Source: Akkermansiaceae bacterium (lineage in GTDB: Bacteria > Verrucomicrobiota > Verrucomicrobiia > Verrucomicrobiales > Akkermansiaceae). Taken from it: 64,000 bases of DNA. Numbering within the stretch: the stretch's first letter is position 1; each line of letters opens with the position of its first letter. The position numbers were made by a program, and so were the translations under genes. Below are positions 49,385 through 58,741 of this stretch, one piece after another. The DNA lies in the NCBI GenBank assembly GCA_024233115.1, contig JACKQB010000007.1:232494-296493 (forward strand), written 5' to 3'. Under the pieces are notes generated by a model. It was given only the letters and a program-made list of their open reading frames with translations, did not search any database and was not told the origin of the DNA.

Positions 49385-50767
49385 TCACCTCACATTCTGT
49401 AGGATTTGTGACACCGCGTTGCCCCTTGTTCCCGTTACCCTTTGCGTCAGGGCATAACGACACAAAACGTCCATGATAAAGGCCGAGTACGCGGCTCGCG
49501 ACTTGACTTTCCAACCCAGGCCATTTTCATCACTTCCCATGTGAATCACCCCGAACTTCCATGAGCCGTCATCTCCCTGTTGCTTGACAAGATATCTTAT
49601 TGCTCCGTCCAACACCGGCCCTTGGTAGTCGGCATCAATCAACGTGCTCGCCGCACAGGCCGTAGCCAGAACAGGGCTCTCCCCGCGCCACAAGATGGTA
49701 TTATCTCGTTGTTTCATACCATGGCTCAGGACTTCACGCAGTAGGATCTTCACTGATGGCTTTAAATCCTCCACACCTCCTTCTTTATAAGCTCTGGCAA
49801 CACACGCGTGAATCATCCAAGCATGCTGATAGTGGGTGGTAACGTCCCTAGGGTTCTGATGAGTGCCCTCCCTTATAACACGGTTGATCCACGCTACTGA
49901 TGCTTTGACACCAGGCGTATGCAGATGTTTATACCTGCCCAGTGTTACTAACACATTCGCATTTACCACAAGGTCCACCTCGTTCGGGCAATCGGGACGC
50001 GTCTCCGGTGGCAGCCAGGTCAGAAACGTACCACTTCCCGACTGAAGAACGCTGGTTTTGGGGGCATAACGGTTTGTATTGGATTGATCAAGATAGCGAC
50101 CAAATACGCAAAGCCGGACATCTTTTGCCGCTTTTCTGTCTCCACTCAGTTCGCTATGAAACAACAGGGCACTATAACATGACGAAGTGGTGTCTGAATC
50201 TGGCCAGATCCGGAAAGAACGGAAATATACCCTCGGTGCAACGGGCTCGAGATCACCAAACCACTTCATGTTTATAAAAGAAAACTGGTCCAGAAAATCT
50301 GAAACACCTTCCCACTTCCATGGTCGTTGATGATACATAGGCCAATATCCGTATGAATCAAATGCGGGAGTGTTTCTAGTATACCTAAAGTGTTGGAGGC
50401 TCTCAACAGCTGACGACCTGACTGTGTTTATTGCAGCCAGCCGTTCTTCACTTAAGGCTAACTTACCAGCATTCTCTTCTGACAACCTGCTAAGATAACA
50501 AATAATCATCGCTGTAGAAAATGCATTCGAATCCCGCGATTCCAGCGTCCCCAGAGAAAGGCGTTGCTCCCATTCACCAGCAAACATCCTCCCCCCACTA
50601 CGTCTCGCTTTTTCTTTGGTGACCTGGTTACTCTCCAGATAATCAAAGGTCTTGTGAATGGCACCCACCACGGGAACCGGCGTTACCCCCCCCAATGGTT
50701 CCGTCTGTGGAGAACATCCCACCATGTGAATCACCAGTAGTGTGCCTAGTGCCCATATCCTGGTCAT
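49385..50767 (-). CDS. Lipoprotein with alpha/alpha-toroid (prenyltransferase-like) fold
   Basis: The ATG at 50767 gives a lipoprotein signal (MTRIWALGTLLVIHMVGC, Cys18). The mature 440-odd residues are helical, with repeats like 'DYLESNQVTKEKARRSGGRM' and 'LDGAIRYLVKQQGDDGSWKF'. The last contains a QxxDGSW-type motif as in squalene cyclases, prenyltransferases and related alpha/alpha toroids. The DxDD catalytic motif of squalene cyclases is not seen, so it is probably a binding or uncharacterised enzyme domain. Codon use appears more AT-rich than the neighbours, and the gene may be acquired. Confidence 0.7.
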   Translation of the reverse strand: MTRIWALGTLLVIHMVGCSPQTEPLGGVTPVPVVGAIHKTFDYLESNQVTKEKARRSGGRMFAGEWEQRLSLGTLESRDSNAFSTAMIICYLSRLSEENAGKLALSEERLAAINTVRSSAVESLQHFRYTRNTPAFDSYGYWPMYHQRPWKWEGVSDFLDQFSFINMKWFGDLEPVAPRVYFRSFRIWPDSDTTSSCYSALLFHSELSGDRKAAKDVRLCVFGRYLDQSNTNRYAPKTSVLQSGSGTFLTWLPPETRPDCPNEVDLVVNANVLVTLGRYKHLHTPGVKASVAWINRVIREGTHQNPRDVTTHYQHAWMIHACVARAYKEGGVEDLKPSVKILLREVLSHGMKQRDNTILWRGESPVLATACAASTLIDADYQGPVLDGAIRYLVKQQGDDGSWKFGVIHMGSDENGLGWKVKSRAAYSAFIMDVLCRYALTQRVTGTRGNAVSQILQNVR

Positions 50768-51278
50768 GACGATCGCTCGCCATCCTGACGTTAGCCCTAC
50801 TGACTCACAAAATTCCATCCTCCCAATATTACAACCGATGACCTTATATCAGAAATATGGGAAGGGATCAAACCATCTCGAAGGCAAACAATTCGACTCT
50901 CCAGAGCGATTTTTGGGAAATGTGCTGATACGGGATGCTGTGGCTTTCTCTGTTGGAAAACACGGTAATCAGGTTGCGTGTATAGGGGGCGGGCACACTA
51001 CTGTCCAAAACAAGTAATGGGAGGACTCCAATAGCTTTAGGACGTTGGATCTTTGCTACGCCTCGGCCGAAATCTTCATGCATGTTCCGGCTGGTTGCCC
51101 GTGTGGGCTGGCACGTCATAAATTTTGATTTTTTTTGCGAATCGGGGATTCGCGTTCTGATTCCGGGCAGCAACCGTCTTGTTTAAACCTCATGTTGATA
51201 CCCCTCCCTGAGAAACATCTGGAACAGATCAGCCCCAAAATCCACCTGACCAAACCGCATTAACTGAAAAACAACTCA
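50768..51278. other. Gene-free stretch, one small palindrome
   Basis: I find no gene here. A perfect stem, GCGAATC-GGG-GATTCGC, is at 51137-51153. Its T-run lies before the stem on the plus strand, so it is not a normal terminator in either direction. The 3' end probably holds the promoter of the gene at 51279, but no convincing hexamers stand out. Confidence 0.4.
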
Positions 51279-52124
51279 ATGACACCACCATACAAACCAA
51301 AACCAACGAGCCGCGGCCCACGCAAGCAATCACTCCCTGTCACCCTGTTTGCAGTGCTTGGACTCACCGCCGCGGGTAACGCCGCAACTGTATCGGTCGG
51401 CTCCCTAGGTTCCCTGACCCCGGAACTCACCAGGGCAGCCTACGGTGAGATCGCCGCCACACAATTCGCCGACTCCGAGCAGGGCACCATCGACGGCGAC
51501 AGCGTGCTCGACACCACCGCCGACATCACCATCGCCTGGGAAATGAGCCTGAAATCGCTTTCGCCCAACGATGCCCGTGACTACATCTTCACCGTTGGCA
51601 ACGGCGGCAGCAGTGGCCTCAGCCTGTTCTGGAGAGACACCGATGACACCTTCTTTGTGCAGGCGGAATCCGGAAGCACGAAGCTCGGCGGCAACGGCAG
51701 CGGCGGCACGGCAGCTCTCAGCTACACGCCCACTTCAGTCAATGACCTGAACATTTCGCGTTCCTGGGTGGTTTCACTCGATACGGATGCCACGGCCTCG
51801 ACCTTGAACCTGTTTATCGACGGTAACCTGATCGGCAGTGTCACCGGCGGCCCCATCACCGACTGGAGCCCGGAAGTCGCTGGCGCTTTCCGCCAAGGCG
51901 CTGCGGGCGTCACCCCTTTGCGCGAGGACTTCGGCAACGCGGGTGCAGCCGGGATCACAGGAGGTGGACAAATCGGTTCTTCCGAACTCCGCTTCTATGA
52001 GGACACCTTCGTTACCGTGCCCGAGCCTTCGTCATCCGCCATGCTGATGGGCGGCGCTTTACTGCTGATAACAGCCAGACGCCGGTCTGCGGCATCCCGC
52101 GGGAAAAACACCGCCACCCAATGA
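51279..52124 (+). CDS. PEP-CTERM protein, paralogue of the N-terminus of the next gene
   Basis: The 281-residue protein has a signal segment (LPVTLFAVLGLTAAGNA), a beta-rich domain (about residues 40-240, with GEIAATQFADSEQGTIDGDS, ISRSWVVSLDTDATASTLNL, DGNLIGSVTGGPITDW) that may be a concanavalin/LamG-like fold, and the tail VPEPSSSAMLMGGALLLITA ending in basic residues. The same domain forms the first 230 residues of the downstream sulfatase with very high similarity. The stop codon overlaps the sulfatase start (ATGA), so the two are translationally coupled and arose by tandem duplication. Confidence 0.87.
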   Translation: MTPPYKPKPTSRGPRKQSLPVTLFAVLGLTAAGNAATVSVGSLGSLTPELTRAAYGEIAATQFADSEQGTIDGDSVLDTTADITIAWEMSLKSLSPNDARDYIFTVGNGGSSGLSLFWRDTDDTFFVQAESGSTKLGGNGSGGTAALSYTPTSVNDLNISRSWVVSLDTDATASTLNLFIDGNLIGSVTGGPITDWSPEVAGAFRQGAAGVTPLREDFGNAGAAGITGGGQIGSSELRFYEDTFVTVPEPSSSAMLMGGALLLITARRRSAASRGKNTATQ

Positions 52125-55100
52125 AGCCGGGTTGTCTATCCATGAGCCTGCTGGCCGCTGTCACCACAATGGCGGCCGCAGGCGAGGTGGCGATACAACA
52201 ACTCGGCACCTTGACCCCGCAATACAGCAGGGTCGCCTACGGCGAGATCGCCGCCACGCAATTCGCCGACACCGAGCAGGGCACCATCGACGGCGATGAT
52301 GTGCTCGACACCACCGCCGACATCACCATCGCCTGGGAAATGAGCCTGAAGGCTCTCTCACCCAACGATGCCCGTGACTTCATCTTCTCCCTCGGCAACG
52401 GGGACAGCAGTGGCCTCAGCCTGTTCTGGAAGGACTCCGATGACACCTTCTACCTGCAGGCGGAATCCGGAGCCACGCAACTCGGCGGCGACGGCAGCGG
52501 CGGCACTGCGGCTCTCAGCTACAAACCCACCACCGGCGACGACCTGAACATTTCGCGCACCTGGGTGGTCTCGCTCGATACGGATGCCACAGCCTCCACC
52601 TTGAGCCTGTTTATCGACGGCAAACTGATCGGCAGCGTCACCGGTGGTCCCATCACCGACTGGAGCCCGGAAATCACAGGCGCGTTCCGTCAGGGGCCCT
52701 CGGGCGTCACCCCCTTGCGCGAGGACTTCGGCAGCGCCGGTGCCGCAGGTACCGTGGGGAGCAGCCAGATCGACACCTCCGCGCTGCGCTGCTATGAGAA
52801 CATCGTGGCCACACCGGTACCGGAAGGCCACCCCTACGTGACCTCATTTACCGTCGATCCAGCACGGATCACCGCGGGTGAATCCTGCACACTTAACTGG
52901 ACCGTCAAGGAAGCCACCACGGTAACCATCACCCCCGGGGTGGGAGACGTGACCAGCCAAACAATCAACGGATCAGGCAGCGTCGAGGTGACTCCGCCCG
53001 GCCCCGTTCGTTACACACTGACCGTCACCAATGCGGAAGGTTCGTCGGCGGCGAACCTGGACGTGCCGGTGGACATCACCTTTTCCGTTGATCAGACGCG
53101 CATCGACGCCGGCCAACCCTGCACACTCAGCTGGCAGGTCGGAAATGCGACCTCGGTTTCCATTGAACCAGGTATCGGCGACGTCACCCCGCAGACAAGC
53201 GGCGGCAGCGGCAGCCTAACAGTCACGCCAACACAAACCACACACTACACACTCACCGCAACTTACGGAAGCGGAAGCTCGAAAGCGGAAAGCGGCGTCA
53301 GGGTCATTGGAAAAACGGCCGACCGCCGACCGAACATCATCCTGTTCTACGTCGACGACATGGGCTGGCAAGACACCTCGGTGCCGTTCTGGGACAAGGA
53401 GACCATTTTCAACCGCCGTTACATCACCCCGTCCATGGAGACCCTCGCATCCAACGGCGTGGTTCTTACCAACGCCCACGCCTGCGCCGCCCTCTGCGGC
53501 CCTTCCCGCTACGCGTTGATGTCGGGTCTGCTACCCGCCCGCAGCCACTATACCTTCAACGGCTCGCAAAATTCCCCCACCGTCAACGCTCCCGTCTGGG
53601 ACCCACTACCGATCCAGGACCGCCCGACCCTCGCGAGATCCCTCAACGCCCTCGGATACCACACCGTGCAAGTCGGTAAGTGGCACCTCGGCAATGCCGC
53701 CTCCATCTACAGCGCAGGGTACGATGTGAAAATCGGAGGACATGACAAGGGCCAACCGGGCAGCTATTACGGCAACGTCAAATTCGGCTCGGGTGAATAC
53801 CAGGTGCCCGATCTCGGGGAATACCACGGCCAGAATATTTTTCTGACCGAGGCACTCACCCTCGAGGCGAACAAGCAGATCGAGGCCGCCGTCCGCAACG
53901 CCGAGCCGTTCTTCCTCTACATGTCCCACTACGCGATTCACGCGCCGATTCAGGCGGACTCCCGCTTCACCGCGCACTACAACGACTCCAGTGATAGCGA
54001 TCATTATATCAGCAACTCAACTGAACGGGCTTACGCCACTCTGATCGAGGGCATGGACAAGAGCCTGGGGGATCTGATGACCAAGGTCACCGAGCTGGGC
54101 GTCGACCGCGAGACGATCATCGTCTTCTCCACGGACAACGGCGGTGTTTCCAAATCCCCCCGCGGCCCAAGCCCCTACGGTGGCTCCACCCACAACTGGC
54201 CGCTTCGACTCGGCAAAGTATGGACTTACGAAGGGGGACACCGGGTGCCCACCCTCGTGTCATGGGTCACTCCTGACAACGCCAACCCTGTCCAACAGGC
54301 TCATCCGGTCGCCGGCAACCGTAAGGACGCACGCTTCATCAGCCAGTTGGATTTCTTCCCCACACTTGTCTCCATGGCCGGTGGCACACCCCCGGAAGGG
54401 CTCGACGGCGACGATATATCACCATGGTTCGCCAATACACCCGAGTTGTCCAGACCGGCATCCTTCCTCTGGCACCAGCCCAACTGGCGACCCGACGCCG
54501 GTGTCCCGCACCAGACAGGGTTCACCTATGGAGATTTCAAGATCATCCATTTCATCGAAAACAACACCTGGGAGCTCTACGATCTCTCCACCGACATCAG
54601 CGAGACCACCAACCTGGCAGCCACGCACCCGGAAAAACTGGCTATCCTGGCCCGCAAGATGACTAGGAAACTTCAGGAGGTCGGCGCCCAGCACCCGACA
54701 TGGAAAGCCACCGGCGAAGAAATCAAGACCATCCCACCCGGTCCACCACCCGCACAAGACGTGGACTACGACGGAGTCCCTGATGCCGATGAAGACAACA
54801 ACGGTGACGGCATCATCTCCCCCGGAGAATCGGACCCCAATCGATTCGACCGTTTCGAGCGGCTCAACTTCCGCATCGAGCGGGAAACCGGCGCATTGAG
54901 AGTGAAATACCGCCGTGTCTCCGGGCCGACTCCGGACATCTGGTTTAAACTGTTGAAAAGTGAAAACGCCCTGCTCTGGAACGATTACGTCGATAGTGAG
55001 CCAGTAACGGACTACGATCATGGAGACGGAACCTCCACCATCGGCCACGCGGTCCATCCCAGCGGTGAAGACTCCCCAACCACGCAGCTTTTCCGATTGC

Positions 55101-55138
55101 AGATAGGAGGACCCGCAGTCGATGGCTACACCCCCTGA
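52121..55138 (+). CDS. Multidomain secreted sulfatase with N-terminal binding domain and Ig-like modules
   Basis: The 1005-residue protein has a signal peptide (MKPGCLSMSLLAAVTTMAAA), a beta domain duplicated from the upstream PEP-CTERM protein (about residues 25-225), two Ig-like modules (about 238-320 and 322-400; TAGESCTLNWTVKEATTVTI and DAGQPCTLSWQVGNATSVSI) and a type I sulfatase. The last starts RRPNIILFYVDDMGWQD and carries the formylglycine site CGPSR with its cysteine at about residue 459. Further sulfatase motifs are GYHTVQVGKWHLG and STDNGGVS. A DYDGVPDADEDNNGDG calcium-binding-like repeat and a final beta domain follow. The extra domains suggest tethering to a polysaccharide. Confidence 0.92.
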   Translation: MKPGCLSMSLLAAVTTMAAAGEVAIQQLGTLTPQYSRVAYGEIAATQFADTEQGTIDGDDVLDTTADITIAWEMSLKALSPNDARDFIFSLGNGDSSGLSLFWKDSDDTFYLQAESGATQLGGDGSGGTAALSYKPTTGDDLNISRTWVVSLDTDATASTLSLFIDGKLIGSVTGGPITDWSPEITGAFRQGPSGVTPLREDFGSAGAAGTVGSSQIDTSALRCYENIVATPVPEGHPYVTSFTVDPARITAGESCTLNWTVKEATTVTITPGVGDVTSQTINGSGSVEVTPPGPVRYTLTVTNAEGSSAANLDVPVDITFSVDQTRIDAGQPCTLSWQVGNATSVSIEPGIGDVTPQTSGGSGSLTVTPTQTTHYTLTATYGSGSSKAESGVRVIGKTADRRPNIILFYVDDMGWQDTSVPFWDKETIFNRRYITPSMETLASNGVVLTNAHACAALCGPSRYALMSGLLPARSHYTFNGSQNSPTVNAPVWDPLPIQDRPTLARSLNALGYHTVQVGKWHLGNAASIYSAGYDVKIGGHDKGQPGSYYGNVKFGSGEYQVPDLGEYHGQNIFLTEALTLEANKQIEAAVRNAEPFFLYMSHYAIHAPIQADSRFTAHYNDSSDSDHYISNSTERAYATLIEGMDKSLGDLMTKVTELGVDRETIIVFSTDNGGVSKSPRGPSPYGGSTHNWPLRLGKVWTYEGGHRVPTLVSWVTPDNANPVQQAHPVAGNRKDARFISQLDFFPTLVSMAGGTPPEGLDGDDISPWFANTPELSRPASFLWHQPNWRPDAGVPHQTGFTYGDFKIIHFIENNTWELYDLSTDISETTNLAATHPEKLAILARKMTRKLQEVGAQHPTWKATGEEIKTIPPGPPPAQDVDYDGVPDADEDNNGDGIISPGESDPNRFDRFERLNFRIERETGALRVKYRRVSGPTPDIWFKLLKSENALLWNDYVDSEPVTDYDHGDGTSTIGHAVHPSGEDSPTTQLFRLQIGGPAVDGYTP

Positions 55139-55754
55139 GCATCACTTTCCACCGGACCAGGCAGGTGACTGATGGTGACGTCACCTGTCGGTCATTTGAC
55201 TCATGCACCAGGGACACTTGCCAGAGCAGGAATGAATCAAAGCGGGCAGATGCTGAAAGTGAAACTGCAACACAAACAGCGGGTTCAAAGCATGCGGCTG
55301 GAAATGCAAGCCATGCCTTCCATGGCGTAACTCGAAACAGCCGCTGGAAATAATTCCCTTTGCACGCCGGGTATGGAACTTATGATCCGCATCAAGCGCC
55401 AATCCCAGACGGCACTCACACAAGCATGGCTCCAGGCACACTCCCGCCCACCTGTCATCACCCAACCCGTCTACTTGCCACTCAACGTGATCCGCAGGGA
55501 CTCGCATAATGGGACCAGGGCGCATAATGGGACAGACCTTTTACGTGATGTAGACGCCACGATTCCTCCACCTTGAGACATTCGTCCGACTTTTGTTCAG
55601 GCACCGATCTCATCGGCCTGGATCTGTCGGCTCAAGTGATCCATATATGGACAGGCGACCGTTTTGAAAGTTGTATGACGGACAGCCAAATGACAAGAAT
55701 CCCACGATCCCGTTCCCTTCTGAGAAAATCCCCTTGGAGAGGCTCATTAAAAAA
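55139..55754. repeat. Gene-free stretch with solo REP-like elements
   Basis: No gene is supported in these 616 bases. GCATAATGGGACAGACCTTT at 55522-55541 closely matches the core of the RAYT-associated palindrome (GGGACAGACCTTTTA), and a partial copy (GCATAATGGGACC) sits just before it at about 55504. The rest is unremarkable and probably includes the promoter of the lyase gene at its 3' end. Confidence 0.6.
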
Positions 55755-58703
55755 ATGATGAAATTACTGTTTACCATTCTACTCTGTTTACCGTGCTGTG
55801 TCCGAGCCTTGCCGCCTGAAAAGGCAATCGATTTCACCACCGGCATGGGCAAGACAATCACGGCCAGTCGTGGCGCGCCGAAAATGAGTCGGGACAAACA
55901 GATCTTCGGTAAAAAAAGCCTCCTATGGGACTGGCAAGCCGGTGACCGGTTGACCTTTGCCTATTCGGTCGATACCAGCTTCAACAGAGCAGAACTAGGC
56001 CATGTTTATGCCCCTGCGTTTAAGTTTTACCTCTATAATACCCGTCCTAACAACAAATCGCTGAGCTTTCAGTTTTTTTCAAAAAGTGCTGAAGGAAAGG
56101 CTCCGCAGCTCGTCTATTCCTTTGAGTATCAAACGAACTTCACCGGCTGGCGAACTGCGACGGTGCGTTACACGGATATGCAGCAGCACGCGCAACTGCC
56201 GATTGACTACTATGAAATCCACGCCCCCGACTCGGGCTCGGGTGCCTTTTATTTCTCCACAATGATTCCGTCCATGCAGGTCTATCAGGCGATCCCGATG
56301 GCGGATCAATACACGCCATTCATGGTGGACGGTGAAGATGAACACCGTGGCCCGGGTGCGCAACGCAGACACCTGGATATGATTCGGCTCAAGATCCCAT
56401 CACAAAATGCCACTGCCGGGCAGCGCGATCTTTGCGAGCAGTTAGATGCCGCGTTCAAGCAACGCATCCTCGATAAATACCGCAAAAAAAACCGATCCTC
56501 CCTCAGTGAATCGATCCAAAAACTCATCGGGAAATTCGGCTTCAGCTATGATGAAAAAGGGAACCTCCAGGGCTCCTACATCATCTTTCGGCGGGAGCTT
56601 GGGTTCTTCCCCAAAGAGCTCAAGGAATCCCACACCCGTGAAACCATTGGCGTCCAGAACATCTTCTGGAATTTACTCCCGCTGGCTGTGCAATACACGG
56701 AAACCGAATCCGCAGAGGACAAGTTGCAGTTTGAGAAATTTGTCCTCGCTCTCTACAAGCTGATGAAGGAGCAAGGCTGGGTCAGTGGCCACGCGCGCGG
56801 CAGCCTCCACAACACCGGGTATAATGTGAAACCCTACTCGGCGTGTATGTATCTCACCTTGCCCATTTTTGAAAAAAACGGTCTCCGTCAAGAGGCCGCC
56901 GAGTTGATGCAGTGGCTCACCAATGCCCGGGAGGTTCTCATGCTCCCGAAAGGCGAGCACACATCGAGCCTGGACTATTTTCACACCTATCTCCATGAGC
57001 AGATGATGGCGATTCTGATGGAGGAGAAACCGGATGACCGCGCGACCTTATTAAAATTCTTCGCGCAATCGTTTTCAATGCGATTAGCCCAGAACCACAA
57101 CAATCATGAGGGTGGTTTTAAGGATGACGGCACCGCCTTCCACCACTTTGCACATTATCCGAACTACGCCTGGGGTGCTTTAAATTATGCGAGTGACCTG
57201 GTCGCCTTGTTTGATGGGACGCCCTACGCGGTCAGCCCGCAGGCCCACGCCAACATCAAACGCGCGCTGCTCACCACAAGACTCTATAGCAACACCTACG
57301 ACCTGCCCAATCACTCGACCGGCAGGCACCCGTTCAGTCGGATCAGTCTGCGCCAGCTCGAACCCGCGTTTTGGAACATGGCCAAGGTGGGCCCCGTTGA
57401 CCAATCTTCTGCCATCGATCCCGGGATGGCCGCGGCCTATCTCCGATTGTTCAAAAACGACCGCGAAAAAATCCAGCAACTGGAGTCCGAAGGATTCAAG
57501 GCGGAAAATTCCCCGGAAGGATTCTGGGCCTTGAACAATGCCGGCAATGCCATCCTGCGCAGAGACCAGTGGATGGTGTCATTCAAGGGATACAATAAAG
57601 AGGTTTGGTATGCGGAGGCTGGGACCGGCTCCAATCGTTTCGGGGCGTTTTTCAGTCATGGAGCCATGGAGATCGTGCTCAAGGACGGCTACAAGGCGAG
57701 CGGCTTCCAGGCGGAGGGCTGGGACTGGAGTCGCCTGCCCGGCACCACCGCCATCCACATGCCGCATGAGTTGATCGCTTTGCAAGGCACCGCGCACGGA
57801 CACAATAAACACAGCCTCGAGAATTTCACCGGCGCCGTCAGCAATGGTCGGCACGGGGTTTTTGCGCAGAAGATCCGCGACGACATGTTTGTGCTCAAGG
57901 CGAAAAAATCCTACTTCTGCTTTGATAACCGGGTCATTGCCCTGGGCTCGGATATCCATTCCCGCAATGCCCACTACCCTGCCGAAACCACGCTGTTTCA
58001 AAATGCGCTTGCGGACGGTGAGGGTGCCCGCGTTTTAGCCGGGTCCGAAATCAAAAACAACCCCACTCTAACAAAGACCTACGCACCCGGAGATCAGCAG
58101 GCTGTCATTGCCCGGGACACCAGGGGAAATATCTTTGTCATCAAGGAAGGCAAGGTGCATCTCAGGCAGGGTTTGCAACAATCACATGACCACAACACAG
58201 GGCAACCTAACAAAGGCGGGTTTGCCACCTGCTGGATCGATCACGGCAGGCGTATCAAAGGTGAAAAATACAACTACGGCGTGCTCATTCAGCCGGGTTT
58301 CACCGGGACTGACAAAATCATCCAGGCTCTGGACTATGACGTGATCCAGCACGACAGCACCGCCCACATTGTACACGACAAAAGCTCGGGATACATCGGA
58401 GCGGCGGTCTTTGAATCCGGCTCGATCAGCCACCCGCAGATCAAGTTCGTCTCGCACGCCTCCATCATTCTGAGCAAGATGGAGGGCGGCACGCTTGAAC
58501 TCAATCTCTGTGAACCCGACTTGAAATGGGAATACAAAAACGCCAGGACCTCCGTGCTCATCAAACTGCAAGGTGATTGGCGGCTGACCGACACCACGGC
58601 AGCCTCGATCATCACCTACGATGCCAAAAATGACTTAACTTACCTGGAGGTAATCTGCAATATGGCCAGGACCAGCTCCATCAAACTTTCACCATCAAAA
58701 TAA
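55755..58703 (+). CDS. Chondroitinase-like polysaccharide lyase, family PL8 (ABC-lyase type)
   Basis: The ATG at 55755 gives a signal peptide (MMKLLFTILLCLPCCVRA); the frame runs further upstream without signal character. The 982-residue protein has the ABC-lyase layout: a Lyase_N beta-sandwich (AIDFTTGMGKTITASRG, LLWDWQAGDRLTFAY), an alpha/alpha-toroid catalytic domain, and C-terminal beta-sandwiches. Active-site segments of chondroitinase ABC are recognisable: NHNNHEGGFKDDGTAFHHFA followed by HYPNY (about residues 448-470), STGRHPF (Arg about 523) and AEAGTGSNRFGAF (about 620). It cleaves glycosaminoglycan chains by beta-elimination. The exact substrate (chondroitin, dermatan or hyaluronan) is not decidable. 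The fucosidase gene follows. Confidence 0.85.
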   Translation: MMKLLFTILLCLPCCVRALPPEKAIDFTTGMGKTITASRGAPKMSRDKQIFGKKSLLWDWQAGDRLTFAYSVDTSFNRAELGHVYAPAFKFYLYNTRPNNKSLSFQFFSKSAEGKAPQLVYSFEYQTNFTGWRTATVRYTDMQQHAQLPIDYYEIHAPDSGSGAFYFSTMIPSMQVYQAIPMADQYTPFMVDGEDEHRGPGAQRRHLDMIRLKIPSQNATAGQRDLCEQLDAAFKQRILDKYRKKNRSSLSESIQKLIGKFGFSYDEKGNLQGSYIIFRRELGFFPKELKESHTRETIGVQNIFWNLLPLAVQYTETESAEDKLQFEKFVLALYKLMKEQGWVSGHARGSLHNTGYNVKPYSACMYLTLPIFEKNGLRQEAAELMQWLTNAREVLMLPKGEHTSSLDYFHTYLHEQMMAILMEEKPDDRATLLKFFAQSFSMRLAQNHNNHEGGFKDDGTAFHHFAHYPNYAWGALNYASDLVALFDGTPYAVSPQAHANIKRALLTTRLYSNTYDLPNHSTGRHPFSRISLRQLEPAFWNMAKVGPVDQSSAIDPGMAAAYLRLFKNDREKIQQLESEGFKAENSPEGFWALNNAGNAILRRDQWMVSFKGYNKEVWYAEAGTGSNRFGAFFSHGAMEIVLKDGYKASGFQAEGWDWSRLPGTTAIHMPHELIALQGTAHGHNKHSLENFTGAVSNGRHGVFAQKIRDDMFVLKAKKSYFCFDNRVIALGSDIHSRNAHYPAETTLFQNALADGEGARVLAGSEIKNNPTLTKTYAPGDQQAVIARDTRGNIFVIKEGKVHLRQGLQQSHDHNTGQPNKGGFATCWIDHGRRIKGEKYNYGVLIQPGFTGTDKIIQALDYDVIQHDSTAHIVHDKSSGYIGAAVFESGSISHPQIKFVSHASIILSKMEGGTLELNLCEPDLKWEYKNARTSVLIKLQGDWRLTDTTAASIITYDAKNDLTYLEVICNMARTSSIKLSPSK

Positions 58704-58741
58704 CCATGACTAACAGAAACCCTAATAACAACCATCGCCTT

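Noticed and set aside
49385..50767. Squalene-hopene cyclase
   Set aside because: A QW-like motif is present but the catalytic DxDD motif is absent and the protein is a lipoprotein.
51137..51153. Perfect GCGAATC palindrome as a terminator
   Set aside because: The T-run lies before the stem on the plus strand and reads as an A-run after it on the minus strand, so neither direction fits an intrinsic terminator.
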